22,901 nt of DNA, from the NCBI GenBank assembly GCA_016650135.1, contig JAENWH010000004.1, positions 1 through 22,901 on the forward strand, in the 5' to 3' direction. Both the position numbers and the translations under genes were made by a program. This stretch comes from Peptostreptococcaceae bacterium (GTDB taxonomy: Bacteria; Bacillota_A; Clostridia; Peptostreptococcales; Anaerovoracaceae). The number at the start of each line of letters is the position of its first letter. Within the stretch, counting starts at the first letter, position 1. Below are positions 1 through 7,760 of the stretch, in pieces. The notes under the pieces were generated by a model. The model was not told where the DNA came from. It did not search any database and saw nothing but the letters and a program-made list of their open reading frames with translations.

Positions 1-611
1 AGACAGGAACCTTCGGGAAATATGCAGCACTTTCCTATAACGGGAACAAGATTATTACCACATCAGGTGGCGGTATGTTTCTTTCCAATGATTCCGAAGC
101 AGTTAAAAAAGTTAGGTTCTGGGCAACCCAGTCTCGTGATCTTGCTCCATGGTACCAGCATAGTGAGATTGGTTATAACTATCGGATGAGTAATGTGGTA
201 GCAGGTATTGGCAGAGGGCAATTGCTTCATCTTAACGAGCATGTTGCTCTCAAGAAAAAGATATATGAAACTTACAAAGAAGCTTTCAAAGACCTTCCTG
301 TAACTTTGAATCCCTATCTCCAGAATAGTTGTCCTAACTTCTGGCTTTCCTGTATTCTCATTGACAAGGAAAGTTCAGTTACCCCTGCTATGATTATGGA
401 AAAACTAGCTAATGATAACATCGAAAGCAGGCCTATATGGAAACCTATGCACTTGCAACCAGTATTTGCAGACCGTGATTTTATATCGTTAAATAACGAA
501 GATGTTGGTGGGGGAATATTCGAGCGAGGGTTGTGCCTTCCAAGTGATATTAAGATTACAGCCGAAGAACAGGTTAGGGTTATTGAAATTGTAAGAGGAT
601 GTTTTAATTAG
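1..611 (+). CDS. DegT/DnrJ/EryC1 sugar aminotransferase, 5' partial
   Basis: PLP-dependent nucleotide-sugar aminotransferase of the kind that makes 4-amino-4,6-dideoxy sugars. The reading frame is open from base 3, so the gene starts outside the window. About 202 residues remain of a family usually 370-400 long. Near the left edge the frame reads SYNGNKIITTSGGG, the DegT-family pocket whose lysine (codon 48-50) forms the internal aldimine with PLP. Later family segments are also present: GYNYRMSNVVAGIGRGQL and the C-terminal RPIWKPMHLQPVF, ending GLCLPS. It is followed with no gap by the PglC-like sugar-phosphate transferase. This aminotransferase/PglC order is known from bacillosamine-type and related amino-sugar pathways. 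The exact sugar cannot be read from the sequence. A decayed copy of its last codons lies at 11106-11141. Confidence 0.9.
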   Translation, partial: TGTFGKYAALSYNGNKIITTSGGGMFLSNDSEAVKKVRFWATQSRDLAPWYQHSEIGYNYRMSNVVAGIGRGQLLHLNEHVALKKKIYETYKEAFKDLPVTLNPYLQNSCPNFWLSCILIDKESSVTPAMIMEKLANDNIESRPIWKPMHLQPVFADRDFISLNNEDVGGGIFERGLCLPSDIKITAEEQVRVIEIVRGCFN

Positions 612-1226
612 ATGTATAGCCATTTCTTCAAGAGACCATTTGATATTATTTGTTCATTACTTGCTCTCATTGTGCTCTTTCCTGTTTTATTGGTCACTGC
701 TATATTGGTAAGAATCAAAATAGGATATCCTGTCATATTTAGACAGAAACGTCCTGGTCTCAACGAAAAGATTTTTACTCTCTATAAATTCAGAACCATG
801 ACGGACAAGAAGGATGAGAAAGGAAACCTGCTTTCTGATGTTGAACGTCTTACAAAGTTCGGGAAAAAGCTGAGATCAACCAGTATTGATGAGTTGCTTG
901 AACTATTCAATATTCTCAAGGGTGATATGAGTATCGTGGGGCCGAGGCCGTTGTTGGAGAAGTATTTGCCCTATTATACTCCAGAAGAGAGGGTGCGACA
1001 TTCAGTTCGACCTGGATTAACAGGATTAGCACAAGTCAACGGACGTAATTTTTTGGATTGGAATCAGCGTTTAGCCATGGATATTAGGTATGTTAAGACT
1101 ATCTCTCTAATGGTAGATATAAGAATAATAATTAATACGGTTGTTAGGGTTGTGAAAAGGTCTGATGTAGCAGAAAAACGCATCATGCCTTTAGATTTAG
1201 AGCGCAGCATGAGAAAGGAAGAATAG
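612..1226 (+). CDS. PglC-like undecaprenyl-phosphate sugar phosphotransferase
   Basis: Small (204 aa) bacterial sugar transferase that moves a sugar-1-phosphate from a UDP-sugar to undecaprenyl phosphate at the cytoplasmic membrane, the first step of repeat-unit assembly. One N-terminal hydrophobic re-entrant helix (about residues 10-33) is followed by the family core: RQKRPGLNEKIFTLYKFRTM, the Asp93-Glu94 catalytic dyad in SIDELLELFNI, VGPRPLL at 109-115, and RPGLTGLAQVNGRN. The length fits the monotopic PglC type and not the long WbaP type. The ATG directly follows the stop of the aminotransferase. A Shine-Dalgarno-like AAGAGGA (593-599) lies within that gene. An acceptor amino sugar made by the upstream aminotransferase is likely (inference). 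A frameshifted relative lies at 11142-11519. Confidence 0.92.
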   Translation: MYSHFFKRPFDIICSLLALIVLFPVLLVTAILVRIKIGYPVIFRQKRPGLNEKIFTLYKFRTMTDKKDEKGNLLSDVERLTKFGKKLRSTSIDELLELFNILKGDMSIVGPRPLLEKYLPYYTPEERVRHSVRPGLTGLAQVNGRNFLDWNQRLAMDIRYVKTISLMVDIRIIINTVVRVVKRSDVAEKRIMPLDLERSMRKEE

Positions 1227-1229
1227 TAA

Positions 1230-2387
1230 ATGCATTTTTCAAAAGAAGTTGGAGAATCTTTGACGTACAAATTTGCTCAGACGGCTAATGAAATGAAAGC
1301 ACAAGGGTATGAGATTATTTCATTAGGTATAGGTGAACCTGATTTTGAGACTCCTCAATATGTTATTGATGCGACGATTAAGGCAATGAATGATGGGTTT
1401 ACTCATTATTCTGCAACCCAAGGTATTCTCGAATTACGTGGATTAATTTCAGATAATACAAATAAGGAATATGGCTCTAATTACGCAGCTGCAGATGTCA
1501 TAGTTACTCCGGGAATAAAGTCTTCTGTATTTTTTGCCCTATGCGCATTATTAGAGCCTGGAGATGAGGTAATCATAATCTCGCCTTATTACGTAAGTTA
1601 TCCAGCGATGGTTAAACTTGCTGAACCTACAGCAATAATTAAGTATGTGAACTTGGATAAAGATTTTGCACTTGATATCGATTCATTGTATAAAGTTATA
1701 AATACTAAAACTAAGTGCATATTACTTAATAGTCCTCATAATCCTACAGGAATGGTTTTTTCAAAAGAGGAAGTAGAGACAGTTGTAAAGTTAGCTGTTG
1801 AAAATGATTTCTACATCATCTCTGATGAGGTATACGAAAAACTTGTTTATAATGGACAAGTACATATAAGTTTTGGGAAGTATCCAGAAATAAAAGATAG
1901 GCTTGTTATTTGTAACGGTTATAGCAAATCTCATGCTATGACTGGTTGGCGATTAGGTTATGGAATTGGTGCTAGGTCTGTAATTGCTAAGATGAATAAG
2001 CTACAACAACATATTAACACTAACACCTGTACCTTTATTCAGAAAGGAGCTTGCTCTATTTATGCAAATGAACCTGTGCACATCAGGCCATATGTTGAAG
2101 AACTTGAAAAACGTATCGACTATTTTAATGAAAATATTAATCATCTACCATACGCTTCTGGGGTGATGCCTAAAGCTGGTTTTTTCTATTTTATTGATAT
2201 ATCAAAAACTGGATTAGACTCCAATACTTTCTGCTCAGATCTTCTAAGGAAGACTGGTATTGCGTCTACGCCTGGGATAGCTTTTGGAGTAGACTGGGAT
2301 GATTATGTTCGTTTTTCATTTGCTGTACCGATAAGTACTCTTGAAAGAGCAATTAGTCTTATGCGAAATTACTCTTTTTTGGATTAG
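1230..2387 (+). CDS. Fold-type I aminotransferase (AspC/class I-II)
   Basis: Full-length (385 aa) PLP enzyme of the class I/II amino acid aminotransferases. Visible motifs are SLGIGEPDFETP near the N terminus, SPHNPTG at 168-174 (Asn binds PLP), SDEVYEKLVY from 198 (Asp and Tyr contact the cofactor), YSKSHAMTGWRLGYG with the Schiff-base Lys233, and a C-terminal VRFSFA segment with the substrate carboxylate-binding Arg. AAGGAA at 1215-1220, inside the end of the previous gene, serves as Shine-Dalgarno. Such enzymes normally transaminate aspartate, alanine or aromatic amino acids. Here it sits with a 2-hydroxyacid dehydrogenase and an ATP-grasp ligase, so I infer that it interconverts a 2-oxo acid and an amino acid used to decorate the glycan. 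A role in general amino acid metabolism is less likely given the context. Confidence 0.88.
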   Translation: MHFSKEVGESLTYKFAQTANEMKAQGYEIISLGIGEPDFETPQYVIDATIKAMNDGFTHYSATQGILELRGLISDNTNKEYGSNYAAADVIVTPGIKSSVFFALCALLEPGDEVIIISPYYVSYPAMVKLAEPTAIIKYVNLDKDFALDIDSLYKVINTKTKCILLNSPHNPTGMVFSKEEVETVVKLAVENDFYIISDEVYEKLVYNGQVHISFGKYPEIKDRLVICNGYSKSHAMTGWRLGYGIGARSVIAKMNKLQQHINTNTCTFIQKGACSIYANEPVHIRPYVEELEKRIDYFNENINHLPYASGVMPKAGFFYFIDISKTGLDSNTFCSDLLRKTGIASTPGIAFGVDWDDYVRFSFAVPISTLERAISLMRNYSFLD

Positions 2388-2403
2388 ATATGAGGAGGAT
2401 CTT

Positions 2404-3408
2404 ATGGAGAAGATAAGAATTCTATTAACCAGAAGCATGATACCTGAAGATATAGAGTATATTAAAAATAGACTTGATGAGAATATAAGAGATTGCTATG
2501 AGTTTGTAGTGCCCTCTGAGTTCACTGAGGATAAGATCGCAAATAAAGCAACTGATGCTGATGTATTGCTAGGACCTTATATCACTCAAAATATTCTTGA
2601 TAATGCTAAGAAATTGAAGTTAATTCAAGTTCCATGGACTGGAATGGATACTTTTGATTTTGAGGCAGTAAAAGGATGCTCAATTCCTGTATGCAATACG
2701 CACAGTAATGCAGATTCTGTAGCTGAAATTTGTATAGCTATCCTTCTTGATTTGTTGAAAAAGGTTTCATACCATGACAGAAAAATGCGTGAAGGCAACT
2801 GGAATCGAGATCAGGAACCCTTAGATCTAAAATCAAAGATGCTTTCCAAGCAGACTGTTTGCCTATTGGGGTGTGGAAATATTGGAAATAAAATTGCTAA
2901 ATTAGTTTCTGCATTTGGAGCTACAGTAATTGCAGTTGATGGACAAAAACAACCTGACAAAGTAGTCAGTGAAGTGTTTGGTCCGGATAGTATTTCTGTT
3001 GCAATTTCAAAAGCAAATATTATTGTTTCAGCACTTCCTTTAACCACCGCTACGAGAAACATTGTTAACGCAGAGTTAGTTGGCAATATGATAGATGGCG
3101 TAATTATTGTAAATATGTCGCGTGCTTCTGTTATGGATGAGGACGCTATATATGAAGGGCTCTTATCTGGAAAGGTTTTAGGATTCGGTGCCGATGTTTG
3201 GTGGAATACTCCGAAGAGAGGAGACTCTGAGAGTTTTCCTTCAGCTCATAATGAATTCTGGAAGCTGGATAATGTAGTGATGTCGCCGCATAGGGCTGGA
3301 TTTGTTGAGAATTGGTTTCCACATCTGGATGGAGCAATAGAAAATATAGTAAATATTGTAAACAATAAAGCTTTAGTATCATTAGTAGATACTTCTCAAG
3401 GTTTTTAG
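2404..3408 (+). CDS. D-isomer-specific 2-hydroxyacid dehydrogenase
   Basis: NAD-dependent dehydrogenase (334 aa) that would reduce a 2-oxo acid to a D-2-hydroxy acid or do the reverse. The start at 2404 is chosen over an upstream in-frame ATG at 2341 because GAGGAGG lies at 2392-2398 and the upstream codons overlap the preceding gene. The Rossmann fold is marked by GCGNIG at 156-161. Arg240 in NMSRASV and His296 in SPHRAG match the catalytic Arg and His. The usual DVFxxEP segment reads DVWWNTP, so the catalytic Glu position is occupied by Thr269. This variant means the substrate should not be assumed to be phosphoglycerate. The coding order suggests co-transcription with the aminotransferase before it, and perhaps with the ATP-grasp gene after a 75-base gap. 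Confidence 0.88.
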   Translation: MEKIRILLTRSMIPEDIEYIKNRLDENIRDCYEFVVPSEFTEDKIANKATDADVLLGPYITQNILDNAKKLKLIQVPWTGMDTFDFEAVKGCSIPVCNTHSNADSVAEICIAILLDLLKKVSYHDRKMREGNWNRDQEPLDLKSKMLSKQTVCLLGCGNIGNKIAKLVSAFGATVIAVDGQKQPDKVVSEVFGPDSISVAISKANIIVSALPLTTATRNIVNAELVGNMIDGVIIVNMSRASVMDEDAIYEGLLSGKVLGFGADVWWNTPKRGDSESFPSAHNEFWKLDNVVMSPHRAGFVENWFPHLDGAIENIVNIVNNKALVSLVDTSQGF

Positions 3409-3424
3409 TTGGTAATTTTCTATC

Positions 3425-3477
3425 TGCGTTAGGAAAAATTTTAGTCATCAAAATTTTTATAGAAAAATTTTAAGAGT
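3425..3477. repeat. AT-rich repeated motif in intergenic gap
   Basis: The 75-base gap between the dehydrogenase and the ATP-grasp gene contains three close variants of AAAAATTTTA. The first and third are direct copies and the middle one reads AAAATTTTTATAG. They can pair into weak AT-only stems. There is no T-run following a GC stem, so I do not call a terminator. Confidence 0.35.
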
Positions 3478-3483
3478 GGTAGT

Positions 3484-4458
3484 ATGTCAAGAAATATATT
3501 AATCCTTAGCTGCGGAACCCGAAACAAAATCATTCAGTACTTCAAACAGGAATTCCAAGGTAGTGGCAAAGTGTTTGCTGCTGATTGTAGTAAATTGGCA
3601 CCTGCCCTATATGAAGCAGATGATTATTTTATTGTCCCAAGGATTAACGAGCCCAATTATATCGATTACATTCTTGAATTGTGTGAGAAAAATAATGTCC
3701 TTGCGGTTTTTACTCTCATTGATCCTGAGATTAGTTTGCTGGCTCAAAATGCTGATCGCTTCAATGCAATTGGTGTTGTTACGATGGTCTCTTCATATGA
3801 TGTTATTGAGCGAAGTTTCGATAAGTTTGACTTCTATTCATGGCTCGTAAAGCACAATTACTGTACTGCACGAACCTATGAAAACAAGAAACTCTTTTAC
3901 CAAGATGTTGAGAGAGAACTGCTTGATTACCCCGTTTTCATGAAACCTAGAAAAGGCAGTGCAAGTCTCAACATCAGTAAAGCCTTAGATAGAGAAGATG
4001 TTGAATTCCTCTTGAGACGCTATCCTGACTTATTGATCCAAGAATATATGAATGGCGTTGAGATTGGAGCTGATGTCTATATAGATTTAAAATCCCAAGA
4101 GGTAGTCTCAATATTTACGAAAGAAAAATTGCTTATGCGAGCGGGAGAGACAGACAAGAGTGTTTCTTTCAAAGATGAGAAACTCTTTGAATTAATCAAG
4201 AAGTTTGTGAAAGAGGCTGGCTATATCGGCGCGATTGATATTGATATATTTAAAATTGGGGATGATTACTATATATCTGAGGTGAATCCGCGTTTTGGTG
4301 GTGGCTATCTACATGCGTATGAATGTGATGTTAACTTTCCAAGGATGATACTGAATAATCTACAACAAATGAGCAATGAGGATTCGATAGGAGACTATGA
4401 AGAGGGAATCTGTATGATGAAGTATAATGATGTCTCGATTTACAAGGTATCTGAATGA
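3484..4458 (+). CDS. CarB-like ATP-grasp carboxylate-amine ligase
   Basis: ATP-grasp protein (324 aa) with an N-terminal pre-ATP-grasp Rossmann-like domain (MSRNILILSCGTRNKI onward, to about residue 110) like that of carbamoyl-phosphate synthase large subunit and PylC. The ATP-grasp core shows PVFMKPRKGSAS with nucleotide-binding Lys154, the acidic QEYMNGVEIGADVY (Glu187), and EVNPRFGGG with metal-binding Glu266 and Asn268. The family activates a carboxylate as acyl phosphate and joins it to an amine. In capsule loci such proteins commonly precede sugar-modification genes. I infer that it attaches an amino or hydroxy acid made by the two preceding genes to an amino sugar. The next gene overlaps it by 4 bases (ATGA), which points to translational coupling. 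Confidence 0.85.
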   Translation: MSRNILILSCGTRNKIIQYFKQEFQGSGKVFAADCSKLAPALYEADDYFIVPRINEPNYIDYILELCEKNNVLAVFTLIDPEISLLAQNADRFNAIGVVTMVSSYDVIERSFDKFDFYSWLVKHNYCTARTYENKKLFYQDVERELLDYPVFMKPRKGSASLNISKALDREDVEFLLRRYPDLLIQEYMNGVEIGADVYIDLKSQEVVSIFTKEKLLMRAGETDKSVSFKDEKLFELIKKFVKEAGYIGAIDIDIFKIGDDYYISEVNPRFGGGYLHAYECDVNFPRMILNNLQQMSNEDSIGDYEEGICMMKYNDVSIYKVSE

Positions 4459-5444
4459 AAGAAGAATTGCTTACACACCCACAATTATATGATGAGTATC
4501 TCTTAGTAGCTCCAGGAAGTGATTATGGACGAATCCTATTTCAAGATATCGATTTGCTAACAAATGGACATATATTAGATTATCCAATTGATAACAAGAG
4601 TAAAATACTTAGAGTATTACACCATATTCATTTTAGCTTCGCAATTAATCGAATAATCAATCTTCCTTTTAAGTCAATTTGGCGTAAGTATTATTCTTTA
4701 AGCAAGATAGAAATGGTTGATTACAAAAAGTATTGCGTTATTTTTACCGATATAAGTGCATGTAGGACGGATTTAAAGTTTTTAAGCAATCTAAGTCAAA
4801 GAGATAATATTACTTTAGTGTTAATAAATGTCAATGTATTTGAAAAAAAGAAAAAATTGATTGATAGGAGACTTAAACTATTTAAATATATATTCACTTT
4901 TGATAGAGATGATTCTGAAAAATATGGTTTTTTTTATCATGCAACCAATTATTCAAAGACGGTAGTCCCCGTTACAGCTGTAGAATATGATGCTTTTTTT
5001 GTTGGAATGGGTGGCAGTAGATTAGGAATTATTGAAGCAGTATATAATAGAATTATCGAATCCGGAGGAAGTGCAGAGTTCTTTGTTTCTGGTGTTAAAA
5101 AAGCGGGGAAAAAAATAAAAGGAATCCATTATAATCAGTGGTTAACTTACGATGAAGTATTAGTACATATTCAAAAGGCTAATTGTATCATTGAAATAGT
5201 CAATAATGGACAGGTCGGCTGTACGATGCGTACGATGGAAGCCTTGTGTTATGGTAAAAAATTACTTACAAATAATGCATTTATAGAAAAAGAAGAGTAT
5301 TATTCTCCGGATTTCATATCGATTTTTTCTGATGCAAATCATATCGATATCAATTTCATCAAGAAAAGGCCCATTGCAAGAAATGAATATTCTGATTGGT
5401 TTTCTCCTGTTCGTTTCATTAATCATATTAATAGTATAATATAA
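4455..5444 (+). CDS. Putative GT-B-like glycosyltransferase of unknown family
   Basis: A 329-residue protein that I do not recognise with certainty. The N-terminal half is basic and rich in aromatic and Lys residues, without clear motifs. The C-terminal half reads DAFFVGMGGSRLGIIEAVYNRI, then a segment like a second Rossmann unit with QWLTYDEVLVHIQKANCIIEI. It ends with GCTMRTMEALCYGKKLLTNN, the position where GT-B transferases place their nucleotide-contacting Glu and the 'EAL-GKP' turn. That layout and the position at the end of a glycan operon suggest a divergent GT-B or CgeB-like enzyme. This is inference. It overlaps the ATP-grasp gene by ATGA, so the two are probably translated together. 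It is the last gene of block A: mobile-element debris begins within about 15 bases of its stop. Confidence 0.55.
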   Translation: MKEELLTHPQLYDEYLLVAPGSDYGRILFQDIDLLTNGHILDYPIDNKSKILRVLHHIHFSFAINRIINLPFKSIWRKYYSLSKIEMVDYKKYCVIFTDISACRTDLKFLSNLSQRDNITLVLINVNVFEKKKKLIDRRLKLFKYIFTFDRDDSEKYGFFYHATNYSKTVVPVTAVEYDAFFVGMGGSRLGIIEAVYNRIIESGGSAEFFVSGVKKAGKKIKGIHYNQWLTYDEVLVHIQKANCIIEIVNNGQVGCTMRTMEALCYGKKLLTNNAFIEKEEYYSPDFISIFSDANHIDINFIKKRPIARNEYSDWFSPVRFINHINSII

Positions 5445-5457
5445 GTAACTACTCAGG

Positions 5458-5652
5458 TCACCCTGCAGGCTGATTGAGGAAATCAAAAGAGAAAGTGCCT
5501 GCAAAGATCTGGGACAGAGCCTCTATTGGATTGATGCTGTTCTTGCGGCAAGTATCGATGATGGAGAATATGGTAGCGAATCGCTTCCCTCCATCACTAG
5601 CTCTGAACGTGCCAGCTATCTGCATTTTCTTCTTCGAAAGGCGGTATGATTT
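5458..5652 (-). pseudogene. Transposase C-terminal fragment, probably IS66-type
   Basis: On the minus strand an open stretch ends at a stop at 5458-5460 and reads (upstream to downstream) KKKMQIAGTFRASDGG, then KRFATIFSIIDTCRKN and SINPIEALSQIFAG. This matches the C-terminal pattern of IS66-like transposases (a gap, then a 'sI.Ta..nglnP.eaL..lf' helix pair). The N-terminal three quarters are missing. The upstream end stops at an inverted repeat (5653-5690), on whose other side another IS66 fragment starts in the opposite direction. The exact IS family is not certain. Confidence 0.6.
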
Positions 5653-5690
5653 TTCGCTCCTTAATTCTACTGTCTGGATTAAGGAGCGAA
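5653..5690. repeat. Inverted repeat, 13-bp perfect arms, 12-base loop
   Basis: Left arm TTCGCTCCTTAAT (5653-5665) and right arm ATTAAGGAGCGAA (5678-5690) are exact reverse complements. It sits precisely where a minus-strand transposase fragment (left) and a plus-strand IS66 fragment (right) meet head to head. Confidence 0.9.
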
Positions 5691-6020
5691 CGCCTCGTGA
5701 AGGTCGTGAAACTTGGGTCGAAGAACTGGATCACCCATGGCAGCGAGGATGGGGCCAAGGCCAGTTCGCTGATGTACAGCCTCATAGAGACCGCCAAGAT
5801 GTATAATCTCAATCCCCGTGATTACCTTTCCTATGTGTTCATGAATGGCGCGGTTTCCGCCAGCTGGGAGCTTGGCAGGGTAATCCTTGAGCCTCTCATG
5901 CCTTAGAACGTAACCCAGGACGACCTGTCCCTCGTTACCGAAGAATACCGGTTCATCGCCCAAAACATGATCCCCGTTGAGGAATATGAAGCCAAACTTG
6001 CCGAAAGGCAGTCCACATAG
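5691..6020 (+). pseudogene. IS66 transposase C-terminal fragment (copy 1), internal stop
   Basis: The frame reads LGSKNWITHGSEDGAKASSL, then LMYSLIETAKMYNLNPRDYL and further, to QST and a stop at 6018-6020. This is the conserved C-terminal part of IS66-family TnpC transposases ('KNWlfsGSpdGA..ssalySLIETAK.nglnPr.YL'). A TAG at 5904-5906 replaces the Trp codon of the 'LMPWN' motif, which is intact in the sister copy at 10571-10817. The catalytic DDE region is absent, so this cannot encode an active transposase. The nucleotide sequence is closely similar to copies 2 and 3, including the non-coding tail to 6138. Confidence 0.85.
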
Positions 6021-6138
6021 GGCTGAACTACATTTCATATAAGTCGGCTTTCTCAATGACAGCATCCTGGTATCCTCCATAGATGCTATCGTATTACCCT
6101 TGTTTGTGGCATCAGTGCGTAGTTCTACGGACTGACAC
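6021..6138 (+). mobile_element. IS66 right end (copy 1) with conserved hairpin
   Basis: Downstream non-coding tail of the IS66 element. It is shared with 10818-10935 and 17797-17914. All three stop being similar right after CTACGGACTGACAC (here ending at 6138), which marks the element terminus. Within it, 6058-6090 forms an imperfect stem (GACAGCATCC against AGATGCTATC) that is perfect in copy 2. The last 20 bases also contain a small CGTAG-TT-CTACG stem. Confidence 0.75.
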
Positions 6139-6742
6139 GGTCTTCCTCGGGTTTTTTCCAGAACCTTGGGGATTGGATTCCTTTTGATTCCCCTCGCCAG
6201 TATCTTAGCAATCGATACCAGGTACAACTTCTATATTTCCCACAAAAAGTGGATTTTTAGGGCATTCCAGACGGGATTTTGAGAATTCAGGTATCATGTA
6301 GGAAATCCACATTATCCACATTTAATGAGGGAATGAGGACGGGTTTGACGAAATGGGGTACCGTGTAGATAATTCACGGAATCCACACGCGAAACGTGTT
6401 CTTTGGTGTGGGAAGTTTGATGTAATCTATAGTTCCCTGTGACTTTTTCTAACTACACTATTACTTGGGTTACGGAAATCCGGAGATTAGCGGAACCAGG
6501 TACAATTGTCACAATATCCATAGATATTGCTGTTTTAAGTCACTGAAAGAACGATTTAGCGAAGTTTTGTACCGGGTAGAATATCCACATTTCCTGAATA
6601 AGGGGTCAGTAACTGCAGCTTTGGAAAACTTTTTCTTGCAGACAGTATGGGCGTACTCTAAGTGCTTATCAGCCAATAGCTGCTCAGGAATAGGCCTTTA
6701 CCTCATCAATATCCAAAGAGGAATGGTACACGTCAAACCAAA
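6139..6742. other. Non-coding region with degenerate repeats
   Basis: I find no convincing gene here. The open frames lack family motifs and ribosome binding sites. Three degenerate copies of a motif that reads on the minus strand roughly GTGGATnnnCTAC(n)CGGTACC are present at 6291-6310, 6358-6386 and 6569-6588. After the first two comes AAATCCCGTC or CAAACCCGTC. They may be leftovers of an element end or recombinase-binding region. The first 90 bases (6139-6230) show no recognisable content. Confidence 0.4.
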
Positions 6743-6766
6743 CCCATGGTAGTAAATTACCACGGG
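6743..6766. repeat. Near-palindromic stem downstream of IS66 remnant
   Basis: CCCATGGTA (6743-6751) and TACCACGGG (6758-6766) pair with one mismatch. It lies about 30 bases past the stop of the minus-strand IS66 remnant. There is no T-run, so it is more likely part of the element end than a terminator. Confidence 0.4.
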
Positions 6767-6796
6767 CCAAACTAGAATAATGACTATGAAGAGCTT

Positions 6797-7437
6797 CTAA
6801 TCATCTTCCTTGGGAATCAAGGGCATTCGATCCTGCCAGGCAAGATCCTTGGCCTTGACGTTCCATGGAGCAATGCTTCCCAAGGGCCCTTCTTGTAGGG
6901 AAGGTCCACCAAGGTGGTGGCTTTCTCCAGTACATGGAAGAGATAAGCCCACATCGAATGTGCTTTTGGGGATGACAGTCTTTGAGGCCTCCAGCAGATG
7001 GGTGTGGAAGGTAGCGAACAATAAGAGGGCTTCAGCCTTGCGTTGTTCGACAAACTGCTCTTCAGATATCTTTCCGTTTTTAAGAAAGGAGCGATACTTC
7101 TTCTCCACCTTGAAGATTGCCTTTATGTCCTTGAGCATGGTCTCTGCTTCCAAATTGACCTTGCTCTGGCTATTGCCTTTTTTGCTTTTGGTCGCTTGGT
7201 AAACATCAAAGATGTAGCGTCTTACGTGGACCAGACACCCTGCATGCCTGAGCTTTCCCTTGGCATCCCTCACCACCGAACGGTTGGAGACATATCCATC
7301 CGTCTGAATGGTCCCTGTGGGGTAATATCGGTAGCTGGCCGCCGGCTTTAGGGGGTCGACACCCACTCTCAGCCATATGTAGGAGTTCTGGGTGTTTTTT
7401 CTCCCTTCCTCCCCCATGACTTGCAAGGTGGTCTCAG
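6797..7437 (-). pseudogene. IS66-family transposase remnant, N-terminally truncated with internal deletion
   Basis: Minus-strand frame of about 210 codons beginning in the conserved ETTLQVM(G)EEGRKN block (IS66 'DETTLQVL'). It continues with NSYIWLRVGVD, GTIQTDGYVSNR, and AGCLVHVRRYIFDVY, all hallmarks of the IS66 TnpC catalytic core. The protein then jumps from a poorly matching stretch (LSLPCTGESHHLGG) to APWNVKAKDLAWQDRMPLIP, the usual IS66 C terminus. The GSpeGA/SLIETAK segment that should lie between is missing, so there is an internal deletion or replacement. The N-terminal leucine-zipper and zinc-binding parts are absent. It ends (upstream side) about 20 bases before the hairpin that follows the recombinase fragment. 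This belongs to a different IS66 lineage from copies 1-3. Confidence 0.85.
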
Positions 7438-7458
7438 CTAATGTAAAGTCAACAAAAT

Positions 7459-7515
7459 GTAAAGTTGCCTGAATATCTCTAGTCCCAATAGTGAGAAAGA
7501 GATATTCAGCTTTAC
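7459..7515. repeat. Long bulged hairpin between IS66 and integrase fragments
   Basis: GTAAAG plus CTGAATATCTCT (7459-7464 and 7469-7480, separated by a 4-base bulge) pair exactly with AGAGATATTCAGCTTTAC (7498-7515) across a 17-base loop. It begins 9 bases past the stop of the minus-strand recombinase fragment. It could be that gene's terminator or the inverted end of its element. Confidence 0.6.
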
Positions 7516-7524
7516 CTTATATTT

Positions 7525-7760
7525 TCAAATACATTCCTGTAACCATGCGGTCAGGTTTTCTTTCTCCTTAGGAGAAGTTTTATCTTCTGTAATAATTTTT
7601 ACGGCCAGTTTCTCGATTGCTTTTCTTCTGACTTCAGGTTTTGCTTTTGCATAAATTTCAGTTGTAGTCACTGATATATTACCGAGCAAATCTCTTATGT
7701 ATATGAGGTTAACACCAGCCTCCAATAGGTGCATACCTTTGCTATGTCGCAAATGGAGAG
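7525..7760 (-). pseudogene. Tyrosine recombinase C-terminal fragment 1
   Basis: Minus-strand frame reading LHLRHSKGMHLLEAGVNLI, YIRDLLGNISVTTTEIYAKA and a Lys/Glu-rich tail. This is the C-terminal catalytic end of a phage-type integrase. The box II Arg-His (RHSK) and the nucleophile Tyr (EIYAKA) are present. The usual LGH histidine is Asn (LLGN), so activity is doubtful even apart from the truncation. The gene is cut at the centre of a perfect 32-bp palindrome (7745-7776), leaving about 75 of the usual 300 or more residues. It resembles the second fragment at 7876-8091 closely enough to be a paralogue. Recombinases with this 'SGVNLIYIRDFLGH...TTEIYARA' end are often found in multi-recombinase elements (family knowledge; membership here is inference). 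Confidence 0.82.

Noticed and set aside
3409..3483. Rho-independent terminator between dehydrogenase and ATP-grasp genes
   Set aside because: Only AT-rich pairing with no GC stem. The gene order suggests continued transcription.
5679..6227. 182-codon open frame on the minus strand
   Set aside because: It is the antisense of the IS66 copy 1 reading frame and its tail. The plus strand carries the recognisable transposase motifs.
6465..6752. 95-codon plus-strand frame
   Set aside because: No ribosome binding site, no family motif and an unusual composition. It overlaps a degenerate repeat copy, so it is not supported as a gene.
6810..7351. Open frames on the plus strand opposite the IS66 remnant
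   Set aside because: Shadows of the minus-strand transposase, which has the IS66 motifs.
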